The position numbers and the translations under genes were made by a program. Of a stretch of 64,000 nucleotides of DNA, positions 47,253-59,650 are shown in pieces (the stretch's first letter is position 1; the number at the start of each line of letters is the position of its first letter). The stretch lies in the NCBI RefSeq assembly GCF_949628265.1, contig NC_088789.1, positions 30,497,883-30,561,882 of the forward strand. Direction: 5' to 3'. This DNA comes from Cloeon dipterum (lineage: Eukaryota > Arthropoda > Insecta > Ephemeroptera > Baetidae). The notes under the pieces are model-generated. The model had not been told where the DNA came from and did not search any database. It saw only the letters and a list, made by a program, of their open reading frames with translations.

Positions 47253-48538
47253 TCATATTAACAATTTGTGTTTCTTTCTCATGTGACGGTTCAGATTGTA
47301 TTTGAAGTTGAATGATTTTGAGCACTTGCCACATTTAAATTGTCCCTTTCTGCATGACTTCAAGTGCAATTTGTACAAACCGGAACATTGGAATTTGCCC
47401 TTGCAATGGCTGCACTTTTTAATTTTCAGGTGGTAACATTTCATAGCATTTACAGAAACATCCAATTTGCAAAAAGTACAAAACTTGAAATTGTGGAATT
47501 GCTTAACATGCTTCCTGAGTCCAAATTCAGTCGAGAACATTTTTTCACACGTTTTGCATTTAATATATTTGGGCAAGTGCTTGCTAGCTATATGCTTTTC
47601 CAAAGTAGATTTTTCCATTGCTTTGTAATCGCAATCATTGCATTCGAACATTCTTTCCATGTAATCCTTCGCGTGAGCAGAATCGAAGTGTGATTTCATT
47701 TCGGTTTTTGTTTTGAAAAATGACAAGCAACCATGACGAGAGCATTTTACAGGAAAAGATTTGTGAACATGACGAATATGGCTCTAGTAGTTTCGTAGTC
47801 CCTCAAATTCATTTCCACAAAAACTGCACTTGAATTTTTCTCGTTCCTCTGGATTCTCGTGGACATTCTTGGCGTGCTCTTCTTTTTCTTCAAGAGTGTG
47901 GAAATAAGTAGCACATTGGTGATTTTCACATCTGATGGCTTCCTTGTGCATTTTCTTCATATGCCCTGACAAATGTTGAGAATATTTAAATCTTTTCCCG
48001 CAGTAGATGCACTTCCATCGCCTCGGCCGAATCTCACCTTCAATTCGTCTCTCTTCGTCACCGTCACTTTGCGGCAGCTCAATTTTCTCCAACTGCACCC
48101 AACACTGCTCCAGTTTCCCCTCTATAAATGAAAAAAAAAATATTGTAACAAACCATATAATACAGGGAATTTAAAGCGTGAATTTTACCAAAATAGTAAT
48201 TCCGCAGCTCCTTTGCTGCTTCGTCCGAATAATCCGAATTCCTGGGCCACCAAACCAAAGCCTCGTCTGAAATTCCATTGAATTTCCAGAGGAACCTTAA
48301 GGGAAAATTCCTCAAATAAAATAAAACAGATTCCTTAAATTCCTATTTTGAAAACTCACTCGGCTTGCCAGACACAAAAGTAGCAAATTTCGTCCTCGTC
48401 CAGGATTTCTTCCAACTCGTGTCCGCAGACATTAAGAAACCAAATCTGCAGTTTCTCCTTGTCCACGTGGACAGCGAGGACAGCGCCGTCCGCCGTCGGA
48501 CGCTCGCAAATCAAGCAAAGCGCTCTTTGAAACGACAT
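47253..48538 (-). pseudogene. ZAD-C2H2 gene Z4 with a nonsense codon in finger 3
   Basis: Exons 48360-48538, 48189-48310 and 47253-48121. Reading stops at TAG (47784-47786), after 212 aa, within finger 3 (FEGLRNY then stop); sister genes have TAT or AAC at that codon. The downstream fingers remain open in the same frame to 47253, and the normal stop has also changed, adding Leu-Ile after KKHKL. The ZAD exon lacks one codon (HELEEILDEDE). A truncated protein with ZAD and two fingers would still be possible. As everything else is intact, the nonsense change looks recent. Confidence 0.8.
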
Positions 48539-48864
48539 TTCTAATTGTTCACCTGAACCTGAGTGAAAGATGTAAGGTTCCAGGTGGGTAAGAAGCGATC
48601 ACAGCGCTGCTCTTAAGGAAGAAAAAATATTAAACAAAATTTGAATGCTTTTAGCGCCATTTCATTACAGCAAATCTGAATTTTAACTTTGAATAAAGTT
48701 CACAATTTTTTTATTAAGATGAATCCGAGAAAGGGGAAAATGTGGAATTTTCGTATTCCCTTCAAAATGAGCCAGCCTTATTTTTTTATTCTTACTGATC
48801 GCCGCATATTTTCTGCACTAAACCGCTTCAATTGTTCAATTTCAATAATTCTCGAGCGGCTGAC

Positions 48865-49215
48865 GGCAGGCAACCGCACGACCGCATATCCACGGGCCGA
48901 ATAGGCGCAGCTTCTGCAGCAGCGTATCAAGAAGGCGAGGGGAGAACGGCTGAAAAACCCCATCTTCCGGCGGGTGAAATACCAACGGACTGGAAGACTG
49001 CAGCCGTGACGTTGATTCACAAAGACGGGCCGAAAGATGTGCAAAATTACCGGCTGATCTTCATTAATCACGGCGTTGAGACGTCGAGAGAATCGTTCGT
49101 AACCTGCTGAGCGATTTTTTGGAGCAAACATAAAAATGTTTTCCCTGAGGAGCAGAACCAGCATGATTTCAGGTTGCCACGCAGCTGCACAACGCTTCTG
49201 ACGAGACAATTAAAG
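48865..49215 (+). mobile_element. LINE reverse-transcriptase remnant 9
   Basis: Reads LPAGEIPTDWKTAAVTLIHK DGPKDVQNYRLIFINH over 48955-49080 without a shift, then decays; QHDFRL-TQLHNASDETIK follows in pieces to 49215. Confidence 0.75.
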
Positions 49216-49219
49216 CACA

Positions 49220-49914
49220 GTCACCATGATAAATAATTGTTTTGTTAAAAAGTGTTTTTAATTTAAATCAAATTATCCTTGATTTTAAAACAGGGGGTTT
49301 TAACTTAAAAGTTTTTCATTTTAACGCTCATTTTTGAGTCCTGGTGATTTGTGACAGATTACGAAAAAAGGGAAAAATATCATAGTTAAAAATAAACAAA
49401 TTATCACGAGGTTGACAGCTGGCGCGAGTTTTACTCAGAAGAGCAGCTCTTACGTAAAATTGTTCCTTGTTGCTTGACTGGCCACCCTCAAACTTGCAGA
49501 ACTGTCACGAAATAAACTGTTTTCGTCAGCACTCTGCACTTCTATCAACTAATTGAGGTGCCAGGGTGTTTTTCAGTTAATTCGATAATTTTTTCTTTGT
49601 CATTTTCAACTGTTTTGTCACACTTTCCATTTGGGAAATGTTGTTTGCATTTGTGGAAACGTAGATTTTGGCTACTGCGATGCAAACAAAATTAAAAATA
49701 TGAATGTCTCACAAAAAAAAGCTGAGGCCATGATCAAAAATAGTATTTTTTTTTATTTAATTTTAAAAATGAGTCGGTTCTTACAGCAATATTAATTCTT
49801 TATTTTAGTGTGTGGAAGAGTTAAATGTCAAACATAGTGAACTAATTACAAAAAATAATGGTTTGCAAACGAAATTCAATTGAATCTGAGTCTTCGTGTT
49901 CTGTATCACATTAT
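49220..49914. other. Spacer downstream of Z5
   Basis: Starts with a short piece of block S1 (TTGTTTTGTTAAAAAGTGTT, GAGTCCTGGTGATTTGTGAC) and then about 400 bases unique in the window. The last 100 are the 3' flank of Z5, diverged from the other copies. No gene seen. Confidence 0.5.
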
Positions 49915-51188
49915 TTACGGTCTGTGTTTTTTTCTCATGTGAAAAGCAAGGGAGCATTTGAAGGCGTATGATTTCGAGCACTTGTCACATTTAAATTGTC
50001 CCTTTCTGCATGATTTCAAGTGCGTTTGGTACAAACCACGACATTGGAATTTGCTCTTGCAGTGGCTGCACGTTTTAATTTTAAGGTGAACACTTTTGAT
50101 ATTATAGATAGGTGTAACCAATTTGCAATATGTACAAACCTTGAAATTGTGGAATTGATGAACGTGTTTCCTTAGACTGTATTCAGACGAGAACATTCTT
50201 TCACACTTTTCGCATTTAATATATTTTGGCAAGTGCTTGCAAACTATGTGCTTTTCCAAATCAGGTTTTTGCATTGCTTTGTAATCGCAATTATTGCACT
50301 TGAACATTCTTGCCATGTCATCTCTCCCGTGATCAGAGTCAAAGTGAGTTTTCATTTCAATTTTTGTTTTGAAGAATGAAAGGCAACCATGATGAGAGCA
50401 TTTTACAGGAAACTCTTTGTGAACATTGCGAACATGATGGTTGTAGTTGGATGGTCCCTCAAACATCTTCTCACAGAAACTGCAGATGATATTTTCTTGT
50501 TCCTTTGAGCTTTCGTGGACATTCTTGGTATGCTCTTCTTTTTCTTCAATAGTGTGGAAATAAGTCACACATTTGCGATTTTCACATCTGAAGGCTTCCT
50601 TGTGCACTTTCTTCACATGTTTATACATATTATCAGAATATTTAAATCTTTTGCCGCAGTAGATGCATTTCCATCGCCTCTGCTGCATTTCACCTTCATC
50701 AATTCGTCTCTCTTCGTCACCGTCACTTTGCAGCAGCTCAATTTTCTCCAACTGCACCCAGCACTGCTCCAGTTTCCCCTCTGTATATAAAAGAAAAAAT
50801 ATTTAAACAAACCTTACAGGGTTTTAAAGAGTGAATTTTACCAAAATAGTAATTCCACAGCTCCTTCGCAGCATCATCCAAATAATCCGAATTCCTGGGC
50901 CACCAAACCAAAGTCTCGTCCGACATTCCATTGAATTTCCAGAGAAACCTTAAGGGAAAATTCCACAAAATAAAAAAGAAAAATTCCTCAATTCTTTTGA
51001 ACTCACTCGGCGTGCCAGATACAAAAGTAGCAAATTTTGTCCTCGTCCAGGATTTCTTCTGCCAGCTCTTGATCGCAGACGTTGACAAACCAAGTCTCCA
51101 GCTTCTCCTTGTCCACGTGGACAGCGAGGACGGCGCCGTCCGCCGTTGGACGCTCGCAGATCAAGCACAATTCCTTTTGCCACGGCAT
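49915..51188 (-). pseudogene. ZAD-C2H2 gene Z5 with a lost splice acceptor
   Basis: Exons 51007-51188, 50842-50963 and 49915-50780 would join to 389 aa with ZAD and nine fingers. The acceptor before exon 2, TTTGAG in sister genes, is TTTGTG here (plus-strand CA at 50964-50965). Intron 1 cannot be read through (TGA at its start), and the only upstream AG would leave a 20-base intron. Finger 7 lost its conserved Cys-Tyr (NIKSVHLKIKTC against AMKCYHLKIKKC). All frames are otherwise open, so either the damage is recent, the TG acceptor is tolerated, or translation starts downstream. Forms a subgroup with Z6 and Z7 by its intron 1 and 5' flank. Confidence 0.65.
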
Positions 51189-51574
51189 CTCAGACAAGAC
51201 TACCTGAACCTGAGTGAACGTTGGAAGGTTGAAGGTGGCTGACAAGCGATCACAGCGCTGCCCTTAGAGAAGAAATAAAATAAGAAACATTTGAATGTTT
51301 TTTTTGCCATTCAAATAAATGAATAAATACGTTTTATATTTTAATTAGAGTTAATGAATTAAGATGAATCTGAGAAGAGGGAAATCTGTATGATTTAAAT
51401 CTTATTCCATTGAAAATGAGCCGCGGCCTTCTTTTTTGTATTGACCACCATAAATTGTGCACTTGTCTGCTTGAATTGATTCTTTTACACTTAAGCAGCT
51501 CGGTTGATTTAATTAATTCGCGTTTGAATTTGCCCGGCTGCTGAAATTTACGAAGTTGTTATCCATGCATATTT

Positions 51575-52340
51575 GTTTTAGTAATTGTTATATTGCATTT
51601 TTTCCTTAACTCAGAAATTTACTATCCGCGTGCGAGCCACAGAACTATCTTTCCTCTCTCGCTAATTTATTTTTGTACAAATTCACAAAAACCGTTCATT
51701 TAATTCTCATTTTGCGTGTGGTGAACAATCTTACTATTCATTGGGAACACCGGAAATGATGTCCCCCACTTTTTAGGCCGTTTGAATTTGGTTTCGTGAC
51801 GTGAGAAATTTAATTAAAGCTGCTTAGTTCGATATTTGAGTGCAATTTGACCAAACCAAGCTTCGAGATCGACGGCAACTCTGTTAAATTGCCGCAGGAA
51901 TTTCCAAAAAATTAGCAGAAACCTTTTCGCTAGCGTAAACATTTCCCTATTTCCTGCGATATGCACAGCAGCTGCAACCAGCACCACAGGCCAGCTCCGC
52001 GGGTTGCATATTGTCCCTGAATTAGTGCAACTACTCCTTCTGCAGCACAGGGTGCATTAAGATGGCGACTGGAAAAAGGCACCTCTGCTGTAAAACTGCG
52101 AGGTTTGTGCAAGATCTTCCTGCGGGTGAAATACCAATGGACTGGAAACCGCAGCCGCGAATCACAAGCACGAGCCGAAAGAAGACGAGCAGCACCACGT
52201 TGCACGAGAGGATCTTGCGCGGCCTTCTGACAAATATTTTTGAATAAAATTTGCTTCACCGGGAACCCAGCACAGGTTCAGGGTGCGACGCAGCTGCACA
52301 CCAACGCTCCTGACAAGACTGATTGACTCGTGGACATTTT
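51575..52340. repeat. Spacer block S6, third copy
   Basis: Same marks as 29560-30140 without the GC-rich insertion of the second copy. The stretch between Z5 and this block (51250-51575) resembles 54890-55200 upstream of Z6. Confidence 0.75.
51980..52335 (+). mobile_element. LINE reverse-transcriptase remnant 10
   Basis: GEIPMDWKPQPRITSTSRKK around 52123-52180, then LHERILRGLLTNIFE to 52247, and GNPAQVQGATQLHTN at the end. Confidence 0.65.
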
Positions 52341-52594
52341 AAAGAAGGGAATGGTATTTGTGGTTAATGCGTGGTTTTAATTTGAATTAGTTATTTAACG
52401 AATTCATGCTTGATTTTAATATAGGGTAATTTAAATGTCATCGTTTTTTATTTTTACGCTAATTTAGGAATCTCCCTGAATTGTGATAGAAAATGAATAT
52501 AAATTAATGGAAACACCTTATTATCAATGAACGGGTCTTGATAATCTGGAAGTGAAATTCAACCCTTCAGAAGTATCAAAGCTCTCCGGAAACT

Positions 52595-52990
52595 ATATAC
52601 TCACTTGCAGAGTTCCTAATTTCATTTTTAAATACCAATTTTATTCAGTTATTTATGATCCAGGCTTTTTTAGTTCATAATTTTCGGTTTAATGAAAAGC
52701 ACAATAATTGTTTACAATGTCGAAAGAGTTTGGAAAGTGTTTAAATTGTCATCGGCACCCGTCTCAAGGTGCAATACCCTTTGAAAAGGTCGTCAGTGGA
52801 AGTCAGTTGACAGCGTTCGCATGGACCTTTGATCTGGGACTTGTAATCAATGAAACCGTTTATTTGTTAGACAATTAAAACCGTTCCTCACCCCCCGCGC
52901 AGTCTGGCCGAGCATTAAATAACAGGAAATTCAAAAGTTTTTGAAATTCCAATGGGGCCTACCTCCAGCACAAGTTTAAACTCTCGAGGA
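52595..52990. repeat. Spacer block S5, first copy
   Basis: Recurs at 56260-56640: ACTCACTTGCAGAGTTCC, CCAGGCTTTTTTAGTTCATA, GTCTCAAGGTGCAATACCCT, CCTTTGATCTGGGACTTG and CGAGCATTAAAT. A related right end is also at 30120-30240. Unknown origin. Confidence 0.75.
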
Positions 52991-53009
52991 ATCATCAAAT
53001 GAAACGCAC

Positions 53010-53365
53010 CGATTGGCCAAAACACACGACTTAGGCAACTGCAGCACTACACAAAATCCTCGCGGGGGCATGTTGCCCCTGAATAATTGCAATTTCTTCT
53101 GCAGCACATCGAGGCAATGGGAAAGCGGCGCTTCTGCTGGAAAACAGTGCGGCGGCCCTCTGCAGCAGTTTGTGCCACATCTTCCGGCGGACTGGAAGAC
53201 CATATTCTCAAAGACGGGCCAAAAGACGACGTGCGAAATTACCGGCCGATCAGCAGTACGTCTCTTGCCAGAAAAGTGCCTTAGAGGATCGTCAACTTTT
53301 TGTGTAAATAATGTTGTTCCGGGCAACCAACACGGTTTCTGGGCACGACGCAGCTGCACAGCAAT
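53010..53365 (+). mobile_element. LINE reverse-transcriptase remnant 11
   Basis: Over 53190-53365 it is practically identical to remnant 8 and has the same truncation point, so both come from one duplication event and not from two insertions. Confidence 0.75.
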
Positions 53366-53546
53366 ACAATATTTTTTATTTTGGAACGAACTGGTTAGTT
53401 TAATAAACGATTCCTCTCCTTAACAAATATTAATCCTTTTTATTTTGATGAAGATTTATATCAGACATAGAATGAACTTAATACAAATAATAAAGAGTTC
53501 TACAAACTGTGCAATAGAATTTGAGTTCTTGTGTTCTGTATCATAT

Positions 53547-54814
53547 TTACAATTTGTGTTTCTGTCTCATGTGACGGTTCAGATTGTATTTGAAGTTGAA
53601 TGATTTTGAGCACTTGCCACATTTAAATTGTCCCATTCTGCATGACTTCAAGTGCAATTTGTACAAACCGGAACATTGGAATTTGCCCTTGCAATGGCTG
53701 CACTTTTTAATTTTCAGGTGGTAACATTTCATTGCATTGATTGAAACATCCAATTTGCAATGTGTACAAACCTTGGAATTGTGAATTAGATTTACATGTA
53801 TCCTTAGACTAGATTCAGTAGCGTACATTTTTCCACACATTTTGCATTTAATATATTTAGTCAAGTGCTTGCTAGCTATATGCTTTTCCAAATTAGATTT
53901 TTGCATTGCTTTGAATTCGCAATCATTGCATTTGAACATTCTTTCCTCGTCATCTTCCCCGTGAGCAGAGTCAAAGTGAGTTTTCATTTCGATTTTCGTT
54001 TTGAAAAATGAATGGCAACCATGACGAGAGCATTTTACATGAAAATCTTTGTGAACTCTGCGAACATGCATATAGTAGTTTTTTGGTCCCTCAAATTCCT
54101 TCCCACAAAAACTGCAATTGAATTTTTCTCGTTCCTCTGATTTTTTGTGGACATTCTTGTTGTGCTCTTCTTTTTCTTCAAGAGAGCGGAAATAAGTAGC
54201 ACAATTGCGATATTCACATCTGATGGCTTCCTTGTGCATTTTCCTAATATGCTTAGACATAGATCGATAGAATGTAAATCTTTTACCGCAGTAGATGCAT
54301 TTCCATCGCCTGGGCCGAATTTCAGCTTCAACAATTCGTCTTTCCTCGCTCTCGCTTTGCGGCAGCTCAATTTTCTCCAACTGCACCCAACACTGCTCCA
54401 GTTTGCCCTCTATAAAAGAAAAAATATTTAAACAAACCATGCAGGGGATTAAAAGCGTGAATTTTACCAAAATAGTAATTCCGCAGCTGCTTTGCTGCTT
54501 CGTCCGAATAATCCGAGTTCCTGGGCCACCAAACCAAAGCCTCGTTTGACATTCCATTCAATTTCCAGAGAAACCTAAAGGGAAAATTCCTCAAAGTAAA
54601 AAAGGAAAATTCCTGAATTCTTTTGAACTCACTCGGCGTGCCAGATACAAAAGTAGCAAATTTTATCCTCATCCTGGATTTCCTCGGCCAACTCGTGTTC
54701 GCAGACATTGAGGAACCAAGTCTGCAGCTTCTCCTTGTCCACGTGGACAGCGAGGACAGCGCCGTCCGCCGTCGGACGCTCGCAGATCAAGCACAACTCC
54801 TTTTGCAACGGCAT
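53547..54814 (-). CDS. ZAD-C2H2 zinc-finger protein Z6
   Basis: Exons 54633-54814, 54468-54589 and 53547-54409, 388 aa. Begins MPLQKELCLICERPTADG, second cysteine pair ICYFC. Finger 1 helix FTFYRSMSKH, finger 3 FEGPKNYYMH, finger 5 KAMQKSNLEKH, finger 6 YATESSLRIH; ends NLNRHMRQKHKL. Fingers 7 and 8 keep the C2HC-like form. All splice sites are canonical. It is the only open member of the Z5-Z7 subgroup, which share intron 1 and 5' flank (GAACTCACTCGGCGTGCCAG). Confidence 0.9.
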
Positions 54815-55204
54815 CTCAGACAAGACTACCTGAACCTGAGTGAACGATGGAGGGTTGAAGGTGGCTGACAGCGATCACAGCGCTGCCCTTAGAGAAGAAA
54901 TAAAATTAAGAAACATTTGAATGTTTTAGCGCCATTCAAAGAAATGAAGAAATACGTTTTATATTTTAATTAGAGTTAATGAATTAAGATGAATCTGCAT
55001 GAGAAGGGGGAAATCTGTATGATTTAAATCTTTTTCCCTTGAAATGAATCCGCGGCCTTCTTTTTTTATTGACCACAATAAACTGTGCACTTGCGTCTCC
55101 TTGAATTGATTCTTTTACACTCGAGCAGCTCGATTGAATTAATTAATACACGTATGAACTTGCCCGGCCGCTGAAATTTACGAAGTTGTGATCCATGCAT
55201 ATTT

Positions 55205-55965
55205 GTTTTAGTAATTGTTATATTGCATTTTTTCCTTAACTCAGAAATTTAATATTCGCGTGCGAGCCGTGGCACTCTCTTTCCTTTCTCGTTAATTTAT
55301 ATTTGGACGAATTCACCAAAAACCATTCATTTAATTCTCATTGTGCGTGAGTTAAAAATGTTACTATTCATCGGGAACACCGGAAATGATGTCCCCAACT
55401 TTTTGAAGGCCGTTTGAATTTGGTTTCGTGACGTGAGAAATTTAATTAAGGTTGTTTAGTTCGATATTTGTGTGCAATTTGACCAAACCAAGCTTCGGGA
55501 TAGATGGCAACTCTGTCAATTTGCCGTAGGAATTTCCAAAACAAATAGCAGAAACCTTTTCGCCAGCGTAAATATTTTCCCTATTTCCTGCGAGATGCAC
55601 AGCAGATTCGACCAGCACTACAGGGCAGCTCCGTGGGTTGCATACTGTCCCTAAATTAGTGCAACCACTCCTTCTGCAGCGCAGAGCGCATTAAGATGTC
55701 GACTGGAAAACGGCACCTTTGCTGTAAAACTGCGAGGTTTGTGCCAGATCTTCCAGCGGTTGAAATACCAATGGACTGGAAACGGCAGCCGCGAATCACA
55801 AACACGAGCCGAAAGAAGACGAGCAGCACCACATCGCACGAGAGGATCGTGCGCGGCCTTCTGACAAATATTTTTGAGTAAAATTTGCTTCACCGGGAAC
55901 CCAGCACAGGTTCAGGGTGCGACGCAGCTGCACACCAACCCTTCAACAAGACTGATTGACTCGTG
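55205..55965. repeat. Spacer block S6, fourth copy
   Basis: Collinear with 51575-52340. Its right part holds LINE remnant 12. Confidence 0.75.
55600..55965 (+). mobile_element. LINE reverse-transcriptase remnant 12
   Basis: IPMDWKRQPRITNTSRKKTS, then SHERIVRGLLTNIFE and GNPAQVQGATQLHTNPST near 55875-55945, in different frames. Confidence 0.65.
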
Positions 55966-56259
55966 GACAATTACCTTACTCTTATTTTTGTGCCTCCATG
56001 CCTTTATACACATTCCCACAGTCATAATACATTCCTTTGATCTTGCTAAACCCGGGCCACACACACGCAATCATCTAGCTATCGTCAACTCATTAATTTT
56101 CTGCTTTGCTCTGCATTAACTACACAACCGTTTCACAAGAAATTAGCCCCATGTCAGCATTTCACGGCTCGGCGGCGTGAACAGCACAATGCTCCGCTTT
56201 GATGGACACTAACCCTTCACGTGACTGGATTTGACAAAATTCCGGTCACAATATACTCA
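55966..56259. other. Unique spacer segment
   Basis: About 290 bases not repeated elsewhere in the window (CACATTCCCACAGTCATAAT, CGGGCCACACACACGCAATC). No gene, no structure recognised. Confidence 0.4.
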
Positions 56260-56640
56260 CTTGCAGAGTTCCGAATTTCATTTTTAAATATCATTTTTAT
56301 TCAGTTAATTATGGTCCAGGCTTTTTTAGTTCATAATTTTCAGTTTAATAAAAAGCACAAAAATTGTTTACAATCTCGAAAGTATTTGGAAAGTGTTTAA
56401 ATTGTCATCGGAAACCGTCTCAAGGTGCAATACCCTTTGAAAAAGGTCGTCAGTGTAAGTCAGTTGACAGCGTTCGCATAGACCTTTGATCTGGGACTTG
56501 AAATCAATGAAACCGTTGATTTTTTAGACAATTAAAACCGTTCCTCACCCCCCGCGCAGTCTGGCCGAGCATTAAATGACGGGAAAATCAAAAGTTTTTG
56601 AAATTCCAATGGGGCCTACCTCAAGCACAAGTTAAAATTC
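56260..56640. repeat. Spacer block S5, second copy
   Basis: Matches 52595-52990 with scattered changes and continues into a shortened LINE remnant. Confidence 0.75.
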
Positions 56641-56649
56641 CCGAGGAAT

Positions 56650-56835
56650 CATCAAATGAAACGCACCGATTGGCCAAAACACACGTCTTAGGCAACTGCA
56701 GCACGACACAAAATCCTCGCGGGGGGCATATGTTGCCCCTAAATAATTGCAATGTCTTCTGCAGCGCATCGAGGCAATGGGAAAGACCATATTCTCAAAG
56801 ACGGGCATAAAGACGACGTGCGAAATTACCGGATA
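56650..56835 (+). mobile_element. LINE reverse-transcriptase remnant 13 (shortened)
   Basis: Has lost the part between GAGGCAATGGGAAAG and ACCATATTCTCAAAGACGGG, and ends at CGAAATTACCGGATAGC, where the 3' flank of Z7 starts. Confidence 0.65.
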
Positions 56836-57024
56836 GCAATACAATATTTTTTTATTTTGGAACGAACTGGTTAGTTTAATAAACGATTCGTCTCCTTAAC
56901 AAATATTAATCCTTTTTATTTTGATGAAGAGCTATATCAAACATAGAGTGAACATAATATTAATAATAAAGAGATCTACAAAAGCTGTGCAATAGAATTT
57001 GAGGTCGTGTGTTCTGTAACATAT

Positions 57025-58282
57025 TTACAATTTGTGTTTCTTTCTCATGTGACGGTTCAGATTGCATTTGAAGTTGAACGATTTTGAGCACTTGCTACAC
57101 TTAAATCGCGTCTTTGTGCATGACTTCAAATGCTTTTGGTACAAACCAGAACATTCAAATTTGCCCTTGCAATGGCTGCACTTTTTAATTTTCAGGTGGT
57201 AACATTGCATAACATTGATAGAAACATCCAATTTGCAATATGTACAAACCTTGGAATTGTGAATTAAATTTGCATGTATCCTCAAACTGGATTCAGTCTC
57301 GTACATTTTTTCACACATTTTGCATTTCAAATATTTAGACAAGTGCTTGTTAGCTATATGCCGTGCCAAATCACATTTTTGCATTGCTTTGTAATCGCAT
57401 TCATTGCATTTGAACATTCTTTCCATGTCATCTTTCCCGTGAGCAGAGTCGAAGTGTGATTTCATTTCGATTTTAGTTTTGAAAAATGACAAGCAACCAA
57501 AACGAGAGCATTTTACAGGAAACTTTTTGTGAACTAAACGAACATGTTGCTTGCAGCTTTTTGATCCCTCAAATTCCTTTCCACAAAAGCAGCACCCGAC
57601 TTGTCTTGAGATTTCGTGAACAGTCTTTGTGTGCTCTTTTTTTTCTTCACGAGTGTGGAAATAAGTAGCACAGCCTCGATTTTCACATCTGAGCGCTTCC
57701 TTGTGCATTTTCCTAATATGCTGATGCATAGAGCGAGAGTATTTAAATCTTTTGCCGCAGTAGATGCATTTCCATCGCCTCGGCCGCGTTTCACATTCAT
57801 CATTTCGTCTCTCTTCACCGTCACTTTTTAGCAGCTCAATTTTCTCCAACTGCACCCAGCACTGCTCCAATTTGCCCTCTTCAAAAGAAAAAATAAATAA
57901 ACAAAAACCATTGGGCTTCCAAAGCTTGAATTTTACCAAAATAGTAATTCCGCAGCTCCTTTGCTGCATCGTCTGAATAATCCGAATTCCTGGGCCACCA
58001 AACAAAATCCTCATCTGACATTCCATTGAATTTCCAGAGGAACCTTTTGGAAAATTCCTGAAATAAAAAAGGAAAATTTTTCGAATTCTTTTGAACTCAC
58101 TCGGCGTGCCAGATGCAAAAGTAGCAAATCTTTTCCTCGTCTAGGATTTCATCGGCCAACTCGTGTCCGCAGGCGTTGAGAAACCAATTCTGAAATTTTT
58201 CCTTGTCCACTTGGACAGCGGAGACAGCGCCGTCCGCCGTCGGACGCTCGCAGATCAAGCACAACTCCTTTTGCAACGTCAT
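57025..58282 (-). pseudogene. ZAD-C2H2 gene Z7 with a one-base deletion in exon 2
   Basis: Exons 58101-58282, 57937-58057 and 57025-57878. Exon 2 is 121 bases, while all sisters have 122. The plus strand reads CCTTTTGGAAAATTC where they read CCTTAAGGGAAAATTC. After the splice the frame is shifted through exon 2 and runs into a stop 16 codons into exon 3. Exon 3 is itself open in the family frame: nine fingers, with finger 3 diverged (FEGSKSCKQH) and a three-codon shorter linker. A later start cannot restore ZAD plus fingers in one protein. Likely a recent pseudogene, unless a finger-only product is made. Confidence 0.75.
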
Positions 58283-58434
58283 TTCTAATGGGCCACCTGA
58301 ACCTAAGTGAATAATGGAAGGCTGCAGGTGGGTAGTAAAAGCGATCACAGCGCTGCTTTTAGGGAAGAAATAAAAATTTAAAAATTTGAATGCTTTTAGC
58401 GCCCTTTAGAGGATATGTAAGGATGAAACATTTT

Positions 58435-59350
58435 GACATTGTGACAGATTACGAAAAAGGGGAAAAATATTAAAGTAAAAAAATGCTCATATAGAGAGAC
58501 AATGAGTTTTTGTTGACTAGCTGAATTTTTTAGTTTTTAAACATTTTAAATATAATTTTTCATGAGCACTAAAAATGTGGGAGAAAAAATCTGGAACAAT
58601 CCGCAAAAAACGCTTAATACCCATGCCCCAGCCCTGATTGGTGTTTGATTTAACAATGAGATGAAGATTTTCCAAAGGAATTGCTTACGTCACAATTTTA
58701 ACAAATTTCTTGAACAAATATTTGGGATCTGTCAGAGCTAAAACGCAGCTTTCTCGGCGTACACAGCGAGCTGTTTATTTTTCAACATTTCTGCAGAAAC
58801 GGTAATGCCCTCCTTGTAAATGAAAAAACCTTTTTTCACTTGCCTGCGGTCCGAGTAAATTATTCTTTATGCGTTCAGCGGCGCGGCGACCTTGCTTTTA
58901 TATTTGCTCTGTTGCACACCCTACCAAACAAGCTGGATTTTTCAAACAATATAAATATGAAGCAGTGCGGTGAATTAAAACGAGCTATAGATCAATTTTT
59001 AGTAAAGGCTTGCGATGCTCTGATATTCACAAATAATTGTGTTCTGATTAAAACAATTAGAGAGTAATAATTGTAAATTTAATCAAAGGGACATGTGGGA
59101 GTTTGGTGTTTATTGGTTAATTTAAATTGAAAATAATATGAGCCTGATATACGCGGATGCTCCAGCATCGCGTCTGCTCTGCTTTGCTTTGCGCCGGTCC
59201 ATATTAATCGGTCTACTGCCCCACATACCAACGAGGAAATTTGTAGCGCAAAGTGAAAGGAAAATCGAAATAAATTAATAAATGAGTGCTTTTGATGTTC
59301 TACCTGCTCGAGGAGGAAGCACACAAATAAATAAATAAATAAATACACAG
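58435..59350. repeat. Spacer block S1, third copy, lacking 800 internal bases
   Basis: Runs like the other two to AATTTTTAGTAAAGG (59010) and continues at once with CTTGCGATGCTCTGATATTC, which in the first copy lies at 38818. The inverted-repeat element and its right neighbour are missing. (AAAT)n at 59324-59346. Confidence 0.8.
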
Positions 59351-59650
59351 ATATTCTTGCTCTAGACTCTCAATGTATTGACGTTAATTGTTGTTTGCAA
59401 TTTCGAAATCGTTTTTATTGAAGAGGATTATTTTTTTGTAATTTAAAATATTCATTAACGTTTAATCATGCAGGGCCAGTTTATCCTCTGCTCCTTTCTA
59501 ATTTACTAATTTAAAAATTAATAGAAAATTCACACCCAATTAAAAAGTCTTCTACGGGACGGACACGGTGCATATTTATAATTGCGTGAGTTTGGCAGAG
59601 GGCGGCGCGCTTTTTGATACAATCGCAGTGGAGCGCGCGCACGCCGCGTG
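59350..59650. repeat. Spacer block S4, second copy
   Basis: Collinear with 45750-46050. Confidence 0.75.
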
